Assembly: GCF_001025155.1 (NCBI RefSeq)
Contig: NZ_AP012322.1
Coordinates: 1,674,001 to 1,738,000, forward strand
DNA from: Bifidobacterium angulatum DSM 20098 = JCM 7096
GTDB taxonomy: Bacteria > Actinomycetota > Actinomycetes > Actinomycetales > Bifidobacteriaceae
Length of the DNA stretch: 64,000 bases
Direction of reading: 5' to 3'
Shown: positions 36,071-44,606 of the stretch, one piece after another
Layout of the letters: the number at the start of each line of letters is the position of its first letter
How positions within the stretch are numbered: position 1 is the stretch's first letter
The notes under the pieces: model-generated
Database searches by the model: none
Told to the model about the DNA's origin: nothing
Seen by the model: the letters and a program-made list of their open reading frames with translations, nothing else
Made by a program: the position numbers and the translations under genes

Positions 36071-36157
36071 GGAGTGATGCCTGAGTGGCCGAAAGGGGCA
36101 CCCTGCTAAGGTGTTAGCTGCGTTAGCGGCTCGGGGGTTCGAATCCCCCTCACTCCG
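36071..36157 (+). tRNA. tRNA-Ser (anticodon GCT)
   Basis: A 7-bp acceptor stem (GGAGTGA with TCACTCC), T-loop GTTCGAATC, and a long variable arm as in serine tRNAs. The anticodon loop CTGCTAA gives GCT, reading AGC/AGU codons. The 3' CCA is not encoded. A clear terminator follows at 36163-36195. Confidence 0.95.
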
Positions 36158-36162
36158 CGGAT

Positions 36163-36195
36163 AGGGTTTCCGAAGCGATTCGGGAACCCTTTTTT
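36163..36195 (+). terminator. Terminator after tRNA-Ser(GCT)
   Basis: A 12-bp stem with one G-U pair (36163-36174 and 36179-36190) capped by a GCGA (GNRA) loop and followed by T6. Confidence 0.88.
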
Positions 36196-36364
36196 CGTGC
36201 CGAAACGTTCATGGTGGAACCGTTTCGTCAGTCGTTGCGCACGTACATTGCACTTCCACCGCCGACGACCAGTCGATCCGTGCCCACAGTGGGGTCGGCG
36301 CTGGCGGCATACGGCACAGCACCCCGCCAGGTAACCGGCCGACCGCACCGCAACGGAACGACAC

Positions 36365-36380
36365 TCGAACAAGTGTTCGA
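36365..36380. promoter_or_regulatory. LexA/SOS box upstream of dinB
   Basis: TCGAACAAGTGTTCGA, a perfect palindrome matching the Gram-positive/actinobacterial SOS box consensus CGAAC-N4-GTTCG. It lies 32 nt upstream of the dinB start. It overlaps TTCGACA, which sits at -35 spacing from TACCAT (36400-36405), so LexA binding would block the promoter. Confidence 0.85.
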
Positions 36381-36411
36381 CAATCCGCGCCACGGCCCGT
36401 ACCATGAAGAT

Positions 36412-37683
36412 ATGAGCACTGCACCAAGGTTGGCGGCGGCCAAACGCGACTGGGGCCATGACGAGTCCGGATGCACCGTGCTGCATATCGACATGGATGC
36501 GTTCTACGCCTCGCTGGAAGTGGCACGCCAGCCAGAACTGAAGGGCAAACCCGTCGTGATCGGTACCGGCCCGCGATCCGTGGTATCCGCAGCAAACTAC
36601 GAGGCGCGCAGATACGGCATCAATTCGGCCATGCCATCGGCACGCGCACGGCAGCTCTGCCCCAATGCGGTGTTCCTGCCGGTCGACATACGGTACTACC
36701 GCAAAGTCTCCCAATCGATCATGCGCGATGTGTTCCTCACCGTCACCGACCGCTTCGAACAGGTTTCCGTGGACGAAGGATATATGGATGTTTCCGGCGC
36801 ACTGCTGCGCTGGGGCAAGCCCAGCGCCATCGGCGCATGGATCCGGCATGAAGTGGAACGCCGGTTCCACGTAACCTGCTCGGTGGGCATCGCAGCCAAC
36901 AAGCTGGTGGCGAAAATCGCATCCACGAATGCCAAACCCAACGGCATGCTGCTCATCCCCAGCAGCCGGTCGGCGGAGTTCGTGCAGATGATGCCGTTGC
37001 GCAGCATTCCCGGAATCGGCCCAAAACTCGAGCAACGACTGAACACGTGGGGTATCGCATCCGTAGCCGATCTGAGCCAGCTCAGCATGGAACAGCTCAC
37101 CCAGGCCACAGGCTCGCCTGCCAACGCACGGCACCTGTGGATGGCGTCACGCGGCATGGACGATCGCATTGTCACGCCGACGCATGTGGAAAAATCCATC
37201 GGCTCCGAGGAAACGCTGTTGGAGGACACCACCGATCAGCGAATCGCCTGCCAGCAGCTGCGCGAATCCTGCAACACCATCGCCAGATCATTACGCAACC
37301 GTGGTTTCATGGCCCGCACCGTAACCGTAAAACTCCGTTTCACGGATTTACGATACCGCACTCGGTCATGCACCCTCGGCCAGCCGGCTGACGCGGCAAG
37401 CACGCTGTACCCAACATGCGTCACACTGCTGCACGCCATGCTCGACATGCGCGGCGACGACGCCACACAGCCGCTACCCAGACCCGTGCGACTCATTGGC
37501 GTCAGCGTCAGCGGCCTGACCGAAGCGAATAACACCGCGATACAGCCGTCGCTGGATGACCTGCTTGAAGAACATGGACGTACCGACGAAACCACCACAT
37601 CGAACAGACTGCGAGCGGCGGAAGCAGCATTGGACGCCGTACGCAGCAAATACGGCAATCAGGCCGCGAACCTCGGCATCTGA
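36412..37683 (+). CDS. dinB: DNA polymerase IV (translesion, Y family)
   Basis: 423 aa from the ATG 36412; an upstream in-frame ATG would place the LexA box inside the gene. DinB bypasses damaged template bases. Catalytic motifs are intact: HIDMDAFYASLE (first Asp) and VSVDEGYMD (Asp-Glu). The helix-hairpin-helix thumb region (LRSIPGIGPKLEQRLNTWGI) and little-finger domain follow. No beta-clamp motif is obvious at the C-terminus. TACCAT 6 nt before ATG and absence of a ribosome binding site point to leaderless, LexA-controlled expression. Confidence 0.93.
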   Translation: MSTAPRLAAAKRDWGHDESGCTVLHIDMDAFYASLEVARQPELKGKPVVIGTGPRSVVSAANYEARRYGINSAMPSARARQLCPNAVFLPVDIRYYRKVSQSIMRDVFLTVTDRFEQVSVDEGYMDVSGALLRWGKPSAIGAWIRHEVERRFHVTCSVGIAANKLVAKIASTNAKPNGMLLIPSSRSAEFVQMMPLRSIPGIGPKLEQRLNTWGIASVADLSQLSMEQLTQATGSPANARHLWMASRGMDDRIVTPTHVEKSIGSEETLLEDTTDQRIACQQLRESCNTIARSLRNRGFMARTVTVKLRFTDLRYRTRSCTLGQPADAASTLYPTCVTLLHAMLDMRGDDATQPLPRPVRLIGVSVSGLTEANNTAIQPSLDDLLEEHGRTDETTTSNRLRAAEAALDAVRSKYGNQAANLGI

Positions 37684-37801
37684 CACGCACCGCACGCCTG
37701 CCTTCACACGCCATACCAGACGGCGGCGAACACGCAAAAAGACGGGTGGGCGCTACACTGTACCGCAGGAAAAGCGCACATCGACAATGAAAGGTTTTGC
37801 T

Positions 37802-38977
37802 ATGGCGCAAATCGAATATCCGGATCTGGTGGTTGTGGGTGCGGGCCTGTTCGGCCTGACCGTGGCGCAGCAGGCCGTGGAGCACGCGGGCGCGAGGGTC
37901 GAGATCATCGACGTGCGCGACCACATCGGCGGCAACGCGTACAGCTACATGGACGAGGAGACCGGCGCGGAGATCCACAAGTACGGCGCGCACCTGTTCC
38001 ACACGTCCAACAGGAGGGTCTGGGAGTACGTGAACCGTTTCACGTCGTTCACCGGCTACGTGCACCGCGTGTACGCCACGCACGACGGGGAGGTGTACCC
38101 CCTGCCGATCAACCTGGGCACGATCAACCAGTTCTTCCACGCGAGCTACACGCCGGCCGAGGCCAGGGCCCTGATCGCCGGGCAGGCCGGCGAGCTGGCG
38201 GGCACGGACCCGCGGAACCTCAACGACAAGGGCATCTCGCTGATCGGCCGTCCGCTGTACGAGGCGTTCATCAAGAACTACACGGGCAAGCAGTGGCAGA
38301 CCGACCCGAAGGACCTGCCCGCGGGCATCATCAGCCGCCTGCCGGTGCGCTTCAACTACGACAACCGCTACTTCAAGGACACGTGGGAGGGCCTGCCCGC
38401 GGACGGGTACACCGCGTGGATGGAGCGCATGATCGACGACCCGCGCATCCACGTGACCCTGGGGGCCGACTTCTTCGACGGGTCCCAGCCGTTCAACAGG
38501 AAGGACCTGGCCGCGGCGGGCGTGCCGGTCGTGTACACGGGCCCGGTGGACCGCTACTTCGACTACTCCCTGGGCGAGCTCAAGTGGAGGACCGTGGACT
38601 TCAGGGAGGTGCGCTACGACGAGGGCGACCACTTCGGCTGCCCGGTGATGAACTTCTCCGACGCGGACGTGCCGTACACGCGCGCGATCGAGTTCAAGAA
38701 CTTCAACCCGGAGCGCCGGGACTCGCAGAACCCGGACAGGACGGTGGTGTGGGAGGAGTACAGCCGTTTCGCGGAGCGCGGGGACGAGCCGTACTACCCG
38801 ATCAACACGGAGGCCGACAGGGAGCTGTACGCGCGCTACGAGGAGCTGGCGGAGGCGGAGCCGCTCACGGTGTTCGGCGGGCGTCTGGGCACGTACAAGT
38901 ACTACGACATGCACCAGGTGATCGACACGGCGTTGACCGCGTACGAGGAGCGGGTCGCCCCAATGCTCAAGAAGTGA
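37802..38977 (+). CDS. glf: UDP-galactopyranose mutase
   Basis: 391 aa from the ATG 37802, where AAAGGT lies 7 nt upstream; an ATG 15 nt earlier lacks a site. This FAD enzyme isomerises UDP-galactopyranose to UDP-galactofuranose for cell-surface galactofuran. The FAD motif VVGAGLFGLT is at residues 11-20. HKYGAHLFHTSN, GRPLYEAFIKNYTGKQW and the Arg/Tyr-rich substrate region (FNYDNRYFKDTWEGLPADGY) are conserved. Codon use is markedly different from its neighbours: nearly all third positions are G or C, and AGG arginine codons are frequent. This also creates long spurious open frames on the opposite strand. No glycosyltransferases are adjacent. Confidence 0.96.
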   Translation: MAQIEYPDLVVVGAGLFGLTVAQQAVEHAGARVEIIDVRDHIGGNAYSYMDEETGAEIHKYGAHLFHTSNRRVWEYVNRFTSFTGYVHRVYATHDGEVYPLPINLGTINQFFHASYTPAEARALIAGQAGELAGTDPRNLNDKGISLIGRPLYEAFIKNYTGKQWQTDPKDLPAGIISRLPVRFNYDNRYFKDTWEGLPADGYTAWMERMIDDPRIHVTLGADFFDGSQPFNRKDLAAAGVPVVYTGPVDRYFDYSLGELKWRTVDFREVRYDEGDHFGCPVMNFSDADVPYTRAIEFKNFNPERRDSQNPDRTVVWEEYSRFAERGDEPYYPINTEADRELYARYEELAEAEPLTVFGGRLGTYKYYDMHQVIDTALTAYEERVAPMLKK

Positions 38978-39048
38978 GCCGACACCCAGAAAACAAGAGG
39001 TAGCAAACACCAGCCCTCTGGTAGAAGGGATTTGTGAGGATTCGACGG

Positions 39049-39095
39049 AAACCTCTGTTTTTCCGCTCCCATCGGACGAAAAACAGAGGTTTTCT
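39049..39095 (+). terminator. Terminator after glf
   Basis: A 14-bp perfect AT/GC stem (39049-39062 and 39079-39092) with a 16-nt loop, followed by TTTTCTC on the plus strand. Confidence 0.85.
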
Positions 39096-39108
39096 CATGC
39101 CTTATGGT

Positions 39109-39114
39109 TACGAT
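39109..39114 (+). promoter_or_regulatory. -10 box of a likely leaderless PBP promoter
   Basis: TACGAT ends 7 nt before the ATG at 39122, the same spacing as at glgX and ppk. No ribosome binding site fits this start. It lies just after the glf terminator. Confidence 0.5.
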
Positions 39115-39121
39115 AGAACAT

Positions 39122-41479
39122 ATGTCACAAACTCGTAGCGCAAGCAGTGGCCGCAGCACCCACTCGTCGGGTCGATCCGCCGGTTCCGCGAAAACGACCG
39201 GGACCCGTCGCACGAACAGCGGTTCCAAGGCCAGGAAGAGGACGACGAACGCGCCCGCCGCACGCCACTACCGCGGCGGCAACCATCGCACCAACGGCAA
39301 AGGCCCGAAACTCAAAGGCCGCCGCAAGCATCTCATTCTCAAATGGATTCTCGGCCTGATCGGGGCAGGACTCGTCGCAGGCATCGGGCTCTTCGCCTAT
39401 CTGTACATCACCACGGAGATTCCGCAGCCCGAAAAAGTCGCCATGGCGGAGAACACCACCGTGTACTACAACGACGGAGTCACGGAACTCGGCACATTCT
39501 CCAAGCAAAACCGCACCATCATCCAGTGCAACGCTCTGCCGAAATACGTCGGCAACGCCATCGTCGCCTCCGAAAACCGCACATTCTACGAAGACAACGG
39601 CATCGACATCAGGGGCATCGCCCGTGCACTCGTCAACAATCTGACCAAAGGCACGCGCCAAGGCGGTTCCACCATCACCCAGCAGTACGCCGAACGGTAT
39701 TATCTGGGCGAAACCACCAGTTACAAGGGCAAGATCCGAGAAGCCGTCCTTGCGCTGAAGATCGCGCAGACGCAGGACAAGGATGAGGTGCTGTGCAATT
39801 ACATGAACACCATCTACCTGGGCCGCGGCGCATACGGCATCCAGGCGGCAGCCAAAGCCTACTTCAATAAGAACGCCCAGGATCTGACCCTCAATGAGGC
39901 CGCCATGCTGGCCGGCATCATCCCTTCCCCCTCCAACTGGGATCCGGCGGTGAACCAGAAGAAAGCCGAATCACGATTCAAGCGCGTCATCAACATCATG
40001 CGCGAAGACGGCTACATCACCGGCAAGGAAGCGAAGGAAGCTCAAATGCCGGCCACTTCGCAGAACACCCAGCTGCAGGACGTGTACAAGGGGCCGAACG
40101 GCTACCTGCTGCAAATGGTGCGCAGCGAACTGGTGCAAGCCAAGGCCTTCACCACCGATGATCTGGATACCGGCGGATACAAGATCATCACCACCATCGA
40201 CAAGGGCAAGCAGGATCTGATGCAGCAGGTCGTCAGCCCCTCCGACAACGGCATGAGCGGAGTCGTACCGGACGGCATGCAGTTCGGAGCAATGAGCGCC
40301 AACCCGCAGGATGGATCGATCCTCTCCGTGTACGCCGGCGACGACTACCTGGCCAAGCAGTACAACAACGCCACGCAGGCACAGTATGAAGTCGGATCCA
40401 CCATGAAGCCGTTCGCACTGCTCGCCGCGGTGCAGGAAGGCGTGAGTCTGAACACCGTGTTCAACGGCAACTCCTACCGCACCTTCCCCGGCATCACCAG
40501 CACGGTAAGCAACTTCGGCAACGAGAACTACGGCTACATCAACCTGTACCGGGCCACGGCACTGTCGTCGAACACCGTGTTCATGGACCTGCAGACCAAA
40601 CTCGGCACGAAGAAAATCGCCGAAACCGCTCGCACGGCTGGTGTGGAAAGCACTTCGCTCGACGGTTCCGAACCATTCACCGTGCTCGGCAACAACGCGC
40701 TCACCGTCAAGGACATGACCGCGGCATACGCCACACTCGCCAATCAGGGCAACAAGCCGACCCTGCACATCGTGGCCAGCGTGAAAAGCTCCGCAGGCAA
40801 GGACCTGTACCTGGCGCCGTCCTCCACCGAACGTGTGTTCCAAGCCAACGATACGAACCTGGTGACCAAGGCGCTGACCGGCGTCGTGCAATCCGGCACC
40901 GCCACCGAAGCGTTGAATGTCGGGCACACCATTGCCGGCAAGTCCGGTACCTCGAACAACTCGTATGCGGCAAGCTTCTGCGGCTACACGCCCTCCGTGG
41001 TATCTGTGTTCTCGATGTGGTACCCGGATGCGAACGGCAATCCGCAGCAGATCCCGGCCTTCGGACAATGGACCGGCGGCTCCGACTACCCCGTGCACCT
41101 GTTCACGCAGTACATGAAGCAGGCGTTGGCGGACACCACGAACGAGGTATTCCCGACCGCCAAGGACAACGGCAAGGTGGGCGGCTCCGACGGTACCTGG
41201 GGCACCGGCTATTCAAGCTCGTACTCCTACTCCTACCGATCCTATGGCTGGAACTCCACCGGAGGCACCAACAGCAACAGCGGTACCACCGGCAACAGTG
41301 GCACGAACACCAATAGCGGCACCACAAGCGGCGGCACCGATACCGGAGGCAATGCCACCGACAACAGCGGCGGCGCCAACACCGGCACTGGCGGCACGAA
41401 CACCGGCGGAACCACCGACAACAGCGGCGGCACCGGCGGCGAATCCAATTCCGGAGGAACCACCGGAGGCACCGAGTAA
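39122..41479 (+). CDS. Class A penicillin-binding protein (bifunctional peptidoglycan synthase)
   Basis: 785 aa from ATG 39122. The cytoplasmic N-terminus (~70 residues) is Ser/Arg/Lys-rich; one membrane helix lies at about 71-95. The GT51 glycosyltransferase carries catalytic Glu151 (ASENRTFYEDNGID) and GGSTITQQ at 181-188. The transpeptidase has the acyl-serine motif GSTMK near residue 426, SSN near 480, and KSGT near 606 in place of the common KTGT. The last ~85 residues are a Gly/Ser/Thr/Asn low-complexity tail that probably spans or embeds in the cell wall. It polymerises and cross-links peptidoglycan. Confidence 0.95.
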   Translation: MSQTRSASSGRSTHSSGRSAGSAKTTGTRRTNSGSKARKRTTNAPAARHYRGGNHRTNGKGPKLKGRRKHLILKWILGLIGAGLVAGIGLFAYLYITTEIPQPEKVAMAENTTVYYNDGVTELGTFSKQNRTIIQCNALPKYVGNAIVASENRTFYEDNGIDIRGIARALVNNLTKGTRQGGSTITQQYAERYYLGETTSYKGKIREAVLALKIAQTQDKDEVLCNYMNTIYLGRGAYGIQAAAKAYFNKNAQDLTLNEAAMLAGIIPSPSNWDPAVNQKKAESRFKRVINIMREDGYITGKEAKEAQMPATSQNTQLQDVYKGPNGYLLQMVRSELVQAKAFTTDDLDTGGYKIITTIDKGKQDLMQQVVSPSDNGMSGVVPDGMQFGAMSANPQDGSILSVYAGDDYLAKQYNNATQAQYEVGSTMKPFALLAAVQEGVSLNTVFNGNSYRTFPGITSTVSNFGNENYGYINLYRATALSSNTVFMDLQTKLGTKKIAETARTAGVESTSLDGSEPFTVLGNNALTVKDMTAAYATLANQGNKPTLHIVASVKSSAGKDLYLAPSSTERVFQANDTNLVTKALTGVVQSGTATEALNVGHTIAGKSGTSNNSYAASFCGYTPSVVSVFSMWYPDANGNPQQIPAFGQWTGGSDYPVHLFTQYMKQALADTTNEVFPTAKDNGKVGGSDGTWGTGYSSSYSYSYRSYGWNSTGGTNSNSGTTGNSGTNTNSGTTSGGTDTGGNATDNSGGANTGTGGTNTGGTTDNSGGTGGESNSGGTTGGTE

Positions 41480-41528
41480 GTCCGCATCAACGGGCCTAGC
41501 GGCCAGCACAATACGCTGCGAACACAAG

Positions 41529-41568
41529 AACCCCGTTCCATATGATCCCTCATACGGAACGGGGTTTT
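41529..41568 (+). terminator. Terminator after the PBP gene
   Basis: An 11-bp perfect stem (41529-41539 and 41556-41566) followed by TTTTCTC on the plus strand, ~50 nt after the stop. Confidence 0.85.
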
Positions 41569-41655
41569 CTCATAGCTATGGCCGCACTTTCGCCATCGCA
41601 CATACGGCAACAAGGCGCAACGCTCTAGCCCACGAAACGCAACGGCAACAAGCAA

Positions 41656-41691
41656 GGGCTGCACCCGTTCAACGGAAAACAGGTGCAGCCC
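41656..41691 (-). terminator. Terminator after leuA
   Basis: A 10-bp perfect stem (41656-41665 and 41682-41691) with a 16-nt loop, ~35 nt after the leuA stop on the minus strand; followed by TTGCTTG. Confidence 0.65.
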
Positions 41692-41725
41692 TTATCCTTC
41701 ACGCTTGCGCAAGCGTTGCCGGCAA

Positions 41726-43633
41726 TCAGCGCTCGGAACGGTTGATGGCAGAGATGATGGCCTTCAGCGCACTGGTGGTGATGGACGAATCAATGCCGAC
41801 ACCCCAGATGATCTGGGCTTCGGCATCCTCGCCAACCTGGCATTCCACGTAAGAGGCGGCCATGGCGTCGGTACCGACGGACATGGTGTGCTCGGCATAA
41901 TCCATGACGGAAGCCTCGATGCCGAAGTTCGACAGCGCGTTAAGGAACGCGGCGATCGGCCCGTTGCCAATGCCGGAAACCTCACGCTCACGAGGCTCAT
42001 CACCCGGTTCGATGCCACGATCAAGCACCTTGGCCTTCAGCACGGTATCGGAACCGTCCTCACCGGAAGACACAGCCACCTTGAGCAGCTTCAAGCGACC
42101 CCACTGCTTCAGGGTCTCATCGCTGCTGTCACCGACCACCGCGCCAGCGGCAGTGACACCAGACTCCTCGACCGGCAGATACTCGTCCTTGAACAGACGC
42201 CAGATATCCTCGTCCTTGACTTCCTTCTTGGTTTCATCGGCAAAGTTCTGTACGACCTTGTCGAATTCGACCTGCAGGCGCTTCGGCAGATCAAGATTAT
42301 GGTTCGTCTTGAGCAGATACGCCATGCCACCCTTGCCGGACTGGGAGTTCACACGGATGATCGCCTCGTAGGAGCGTCCAATATCCTTCGGATCGATCGG
42401 CAGATACGGCACCAGCCATACGAACTTGTCCAGATCGGCACCAGCACGATCGGCGGCCACCTGACGAGCCTCAAGGCCCTTCTTGATGGCGTCCTGATGG
42501 GAACCGGAGAACGCGGTGAACACGAAGTTGCCCGCATAGGGGTGACGCTCGGAGATCTTGATCTGATTGCAGTATTCGACGGTCTTGCGAATCTCCGGAA
42601 CATTCGAGTAGTCGATCTGCGGATCGATGCCCTGGGTCAGGAAATTCAGGCCAAGCGTGACCAGATCGACGTTGCCGGTGCGCTCGCCATTGCCCAGCAG
42701 GCAGCCCTCCACACGGTCGGCGCCGGCCAGCACCGCAAGCTCGGTGGCGGCGACGCCCATACCCTCGTCGTTATGCGGGTGCAGGGACAGCACGATGGCG
42801 TCGCGGTCGTTCAAATTATTGGACACGTATTCCACTTCGTCCGCGAACACGTTCGGAGTGGTCATCTCCACCGTTGCCGGCAGGTTGATGATCATCGGAT
42901 GCTCGGGGGTCGGCTTGATCACGCCGGTCACGGCGTTGCAGACCTCGACGGCGTATTCCGGTTCGGTGCCGGTGAAGGATTCCGGGGAATACTCGTAGTA
43001 CAGGTCGATGCCTTCGGCTTCGCTTTCCAGGCTCTTGCACAGTTCGGCGGCGTCGATGGCCAGCTTCTTGATCTCTTCCTTGTTCTTACGGAAGACGACC
43101 TCACGCTGCAGCACGGATACGGAATTATAGAAATGCACAATGGCACGCTTGGCGCCCTTCAGCGCCTCATACGTGCGGCGAATCAGATGCTCACGGCACT
43201 GGGTGAGCACGACGATGGTGACATCGTCGGGGATGAGTTCGCGCTCGATCAGCATGCGGATGAAGTCGAAATCGGTTTCGGAAGCCGACGGGAAGCCGAC
43301 CTCGATCTCCTTGAAGCCCATCGACACCAGCAGATTCCAGAAGCGCAGCTTGCGCTCGGAATCCATCGGGTTGACGAGGGCCTGATTGCCGTCACGAAGA
43401 TCGACGGAGCACCAACGCGGTGCACGCTGCAGTCGCTTGCCCGGCCACGTACGCTCCGGGTAATCAAACGGCACCTGCTTATCGTATGCAACGTACTTGG
43501 CGTACGGCATCTTGCTGGGCTTTTGCGGAGCTCCAATGAAACGCGCCGGAGGCAGCAGCGGGTCGTTGTTACCTCCGTTGGACGCCGCAGCCACAGCCGC
43601 GAGATCAAACACAGACGATTGATCCTGACCCAT
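41726..43633 (-). CDS. leuA: 2-isopropylmalate synthase
   Basis: 635 aa from the ATG 43631-43633; a GTG immediately upstream is too close to the AAGGAGG site. LeuA condenses acetyl-CoA with 2-oxoisovalerate, the first committed step to leucine. The TIM-barrel motifs SVDLRDGNQALVNPM and LSLHPHNDEGMGVAATELA carry metal ligands. The C-terminal ~110 residues form the LeuA regulatory dimer domain that binds leucine for feedback inhibition. The long form with an N-terminal extension is the actinobacterial type II enzyme. The short leader contains two small hairpins (GCGCAT/ATGCGC and GCCGG/CCGGC) but no obvious leucine-codon peptide. Confidence 0.97.
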   Translation of the reverse strand: MGQDQSSVFDLAAVAAASNGGNNDPLLPPARFIGAPQKPSKMPYAKYVAYDKQVPFDYPERTWPGKRLQRAPRWCSVDLRDGNQALVNPMDSERKLRFWNLLVSMGFKEIEVGFPSASETDFDFIRMLIERELIPDDVTIVVLTQCREHLIRRTYEALKGAKRAIVHFYNSVSVLQREVVFRKNKEEIKKLAIDAAELCKSLESEAEGIDLYYEYSPESFTGTEPEYAVEVCNAVTGVIKPTPEHPMIINLPATVEMTTPNVFADEVEYVSNNLNDRDAIVLSLHPHNDEGMGVAATELAVLAGADRVEGCLLGNGERTGNVDLVTLGLNFLTQGIDPQIDYSNVPEIRKTVEYCNQIKISERHPYAGNFVFTAFSGSHQDAIKKGLEARQVAADRAGADLDKFVWLVPYLPIDPKDIGRSYEAIIRVNSQSGKGGMAYLLKTNHNLDLPKRLQVEFDKVVQNFADETKKEVKDEDIWRLFKDEYLPVEESGVTAAGAVVGDSSDETLKQWGRLKLLKVAVSSGEDGSDTVLKAKVLDRGIEPGDEPREREVSGIGNGPIAAFLNALSNFGIEASVMDYAEHTMSVGTDAMAASYVECQVGEDAEAQIIWGVGIDSSITTSALKAIISAINRSER

Positions 43634-43713
43634 CACTCCTCCTTATCTTGGTTTTGCCGGTTCCTCCGGCCATCAATTGTTACGCGCATGTTACCTATGC
43701 GCTTGGGCTAATC

Positions 43714-44193
43714 CTAGCGGCTCCCCGCGCCAATGATTAACCGCGTTTCGTGATATGACAACAGTTCGACCAACATGACGGCGGTCCGCCCCCATTCGCA
43801 CTTGAACCCGGCACCTTCGCCCCACCCATCGAAGCCTCGACCCTCATACAAGGTCACGGTCTGCCCGTCGCTAAGCTTGCTGCCGGGGCCGGGAATGGAA
43901 CAGGATACCTTGCCCACGTATTTTTTGGAAGACAACCGCTTCTCCGTCTTGACGGTGTAGCCTCTGGACTCCAGATCCGCCTTCACCCCGGCAACGTCCC
44001 GGCCTACGATATCCGCCGGCAGGCCATCATCGCCTTGCGCAGGTTCCTGCACCGAAATCGCCGGGTCACCCAGATTTTCCCTAGGCTGATCCCGCAGCGC
44101 ATCTTCCTGAGCCACAGCTTCCAAGGCGGCACCACAACTGGTGCAGAACCTATCGTATTCGCCGTTCCTGCTCCCGCATTGCGTGCAGAATAC
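43714..44193 (-). CDS. Zinc-ribbon / PASTA-domain protein with no canonical start codon
   Basis: About 159 aa if it begins at 44193. The first 25 residues form two zinc knuckles (FCTQCGSRNGEYDRFCTSCG, Cys at about 3, 6, 18 and 21), a family trait in which proteins normally begin M-F-C. Here the codon in the Met position is GTA, not ATG or GTG, although AGAGGGG is suitably placed upstream. The nearest later start (TTG at 44124) would delete the zinc ribbon. Residues ~70-120 form a PASTA-like domain (DVAGVKADLESRGYTVKTEK, then GSKLSDGQTVTLYEG). Either a start-codon mutation silenced it or initiation is non-standard. Function unknown. Confidence 0.55.
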   Translation of the reverse strand, partial: VFCTQCGSRNGEYDRFCTSCGAALEAVAQEDALRDQPRENLGDPAISVQEPAQGDDGLPADIVGRDVAGVKADLESRGYTVKTEKRLSSKKYVGKVSCSIPGPGSKLSDGQTVTLYEGRGFDGWGEGAGFKCEWGRTAVMLVELLSYHETRLIIGAGSR

Positions 44194-44298
44194 CCCTATC
44201 CCCTCTCTGACGGTGCGGCAAACCCTTCCACTGTATGCCAGTATATTTGCCGGTCGGCCCCGATGTGATGCGAGACGGCGTCTTTCGCAAACACGGAT

Positions 44299-44435
44299 GG
44301 TTCCGTAGGGGGTTTACGCCTTCCGTAGGTGGTTGGCCGTTGAAAACCACAACAGAAACGGCCTTATGTAAGCCGTTTCTCAAGTCCGGTACTACATCTG
44401 ACCACCTACGGAACCGCAAAACCACCTACGGAACC
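44299..44435. repeat. Four-copy 15-bp repeat cluster, paired and inverted
   Basis: Two copies of GGTTCCGTAGGTGGT-like sequence lie at 44299-44313 and 44319-44333 (20-bp period). Two more in the opposite orientation lie at 44401-44415 and 44421-44435 (also 20-bp period). Between them is a hairpin with a ~9-12-bp stem (44354-44362 and 44372-44380). The 20-bp spacing, about two helical turns, fits cooperative protein binding. The ~410-bp intergenic region 44194-44606 contains no gene I can support besides this cluster. Confidence 0.7.
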
Positions 44436-44606
44436 TATACGGCAGCCCAACCAGACAACACCTTTACTTTATGTATATGCGGGAAAACACCAATGCACCG
44501 CCTTCCGCCGGGGAAAACGCACATAACGGCCCTCACAAGGCCTGATGAACGCCCTTTGCTTCGCGGAACATCGAACCGCTCGGCGCATGCGTGCAGGGCG
44601 GTAGAG

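Noticed and set aside
37508..39010. A 500-aa frame on the minus strand opposite glf, and a 236-aa plus-strand frame inside glf
   Set aside because: glf itself is unmistakable, and its very G/C-rich third positions create long open frames in other readings; no ribosome binding site or family match supports them.
44150..44425. A 91-aa minus-strand frame overlapping the zinc-ribbon start
   Set aside because: It is out of frame with the zinc-ribbon/PASTA gene, runs through the repeat cluster and has no recognisable domain.
44299..44435. A CRISPR array
   Set aside because: Only four short copies in two orientations with 5-bp gaps and no cas genes; this does not fit repeat-spacer architecture.
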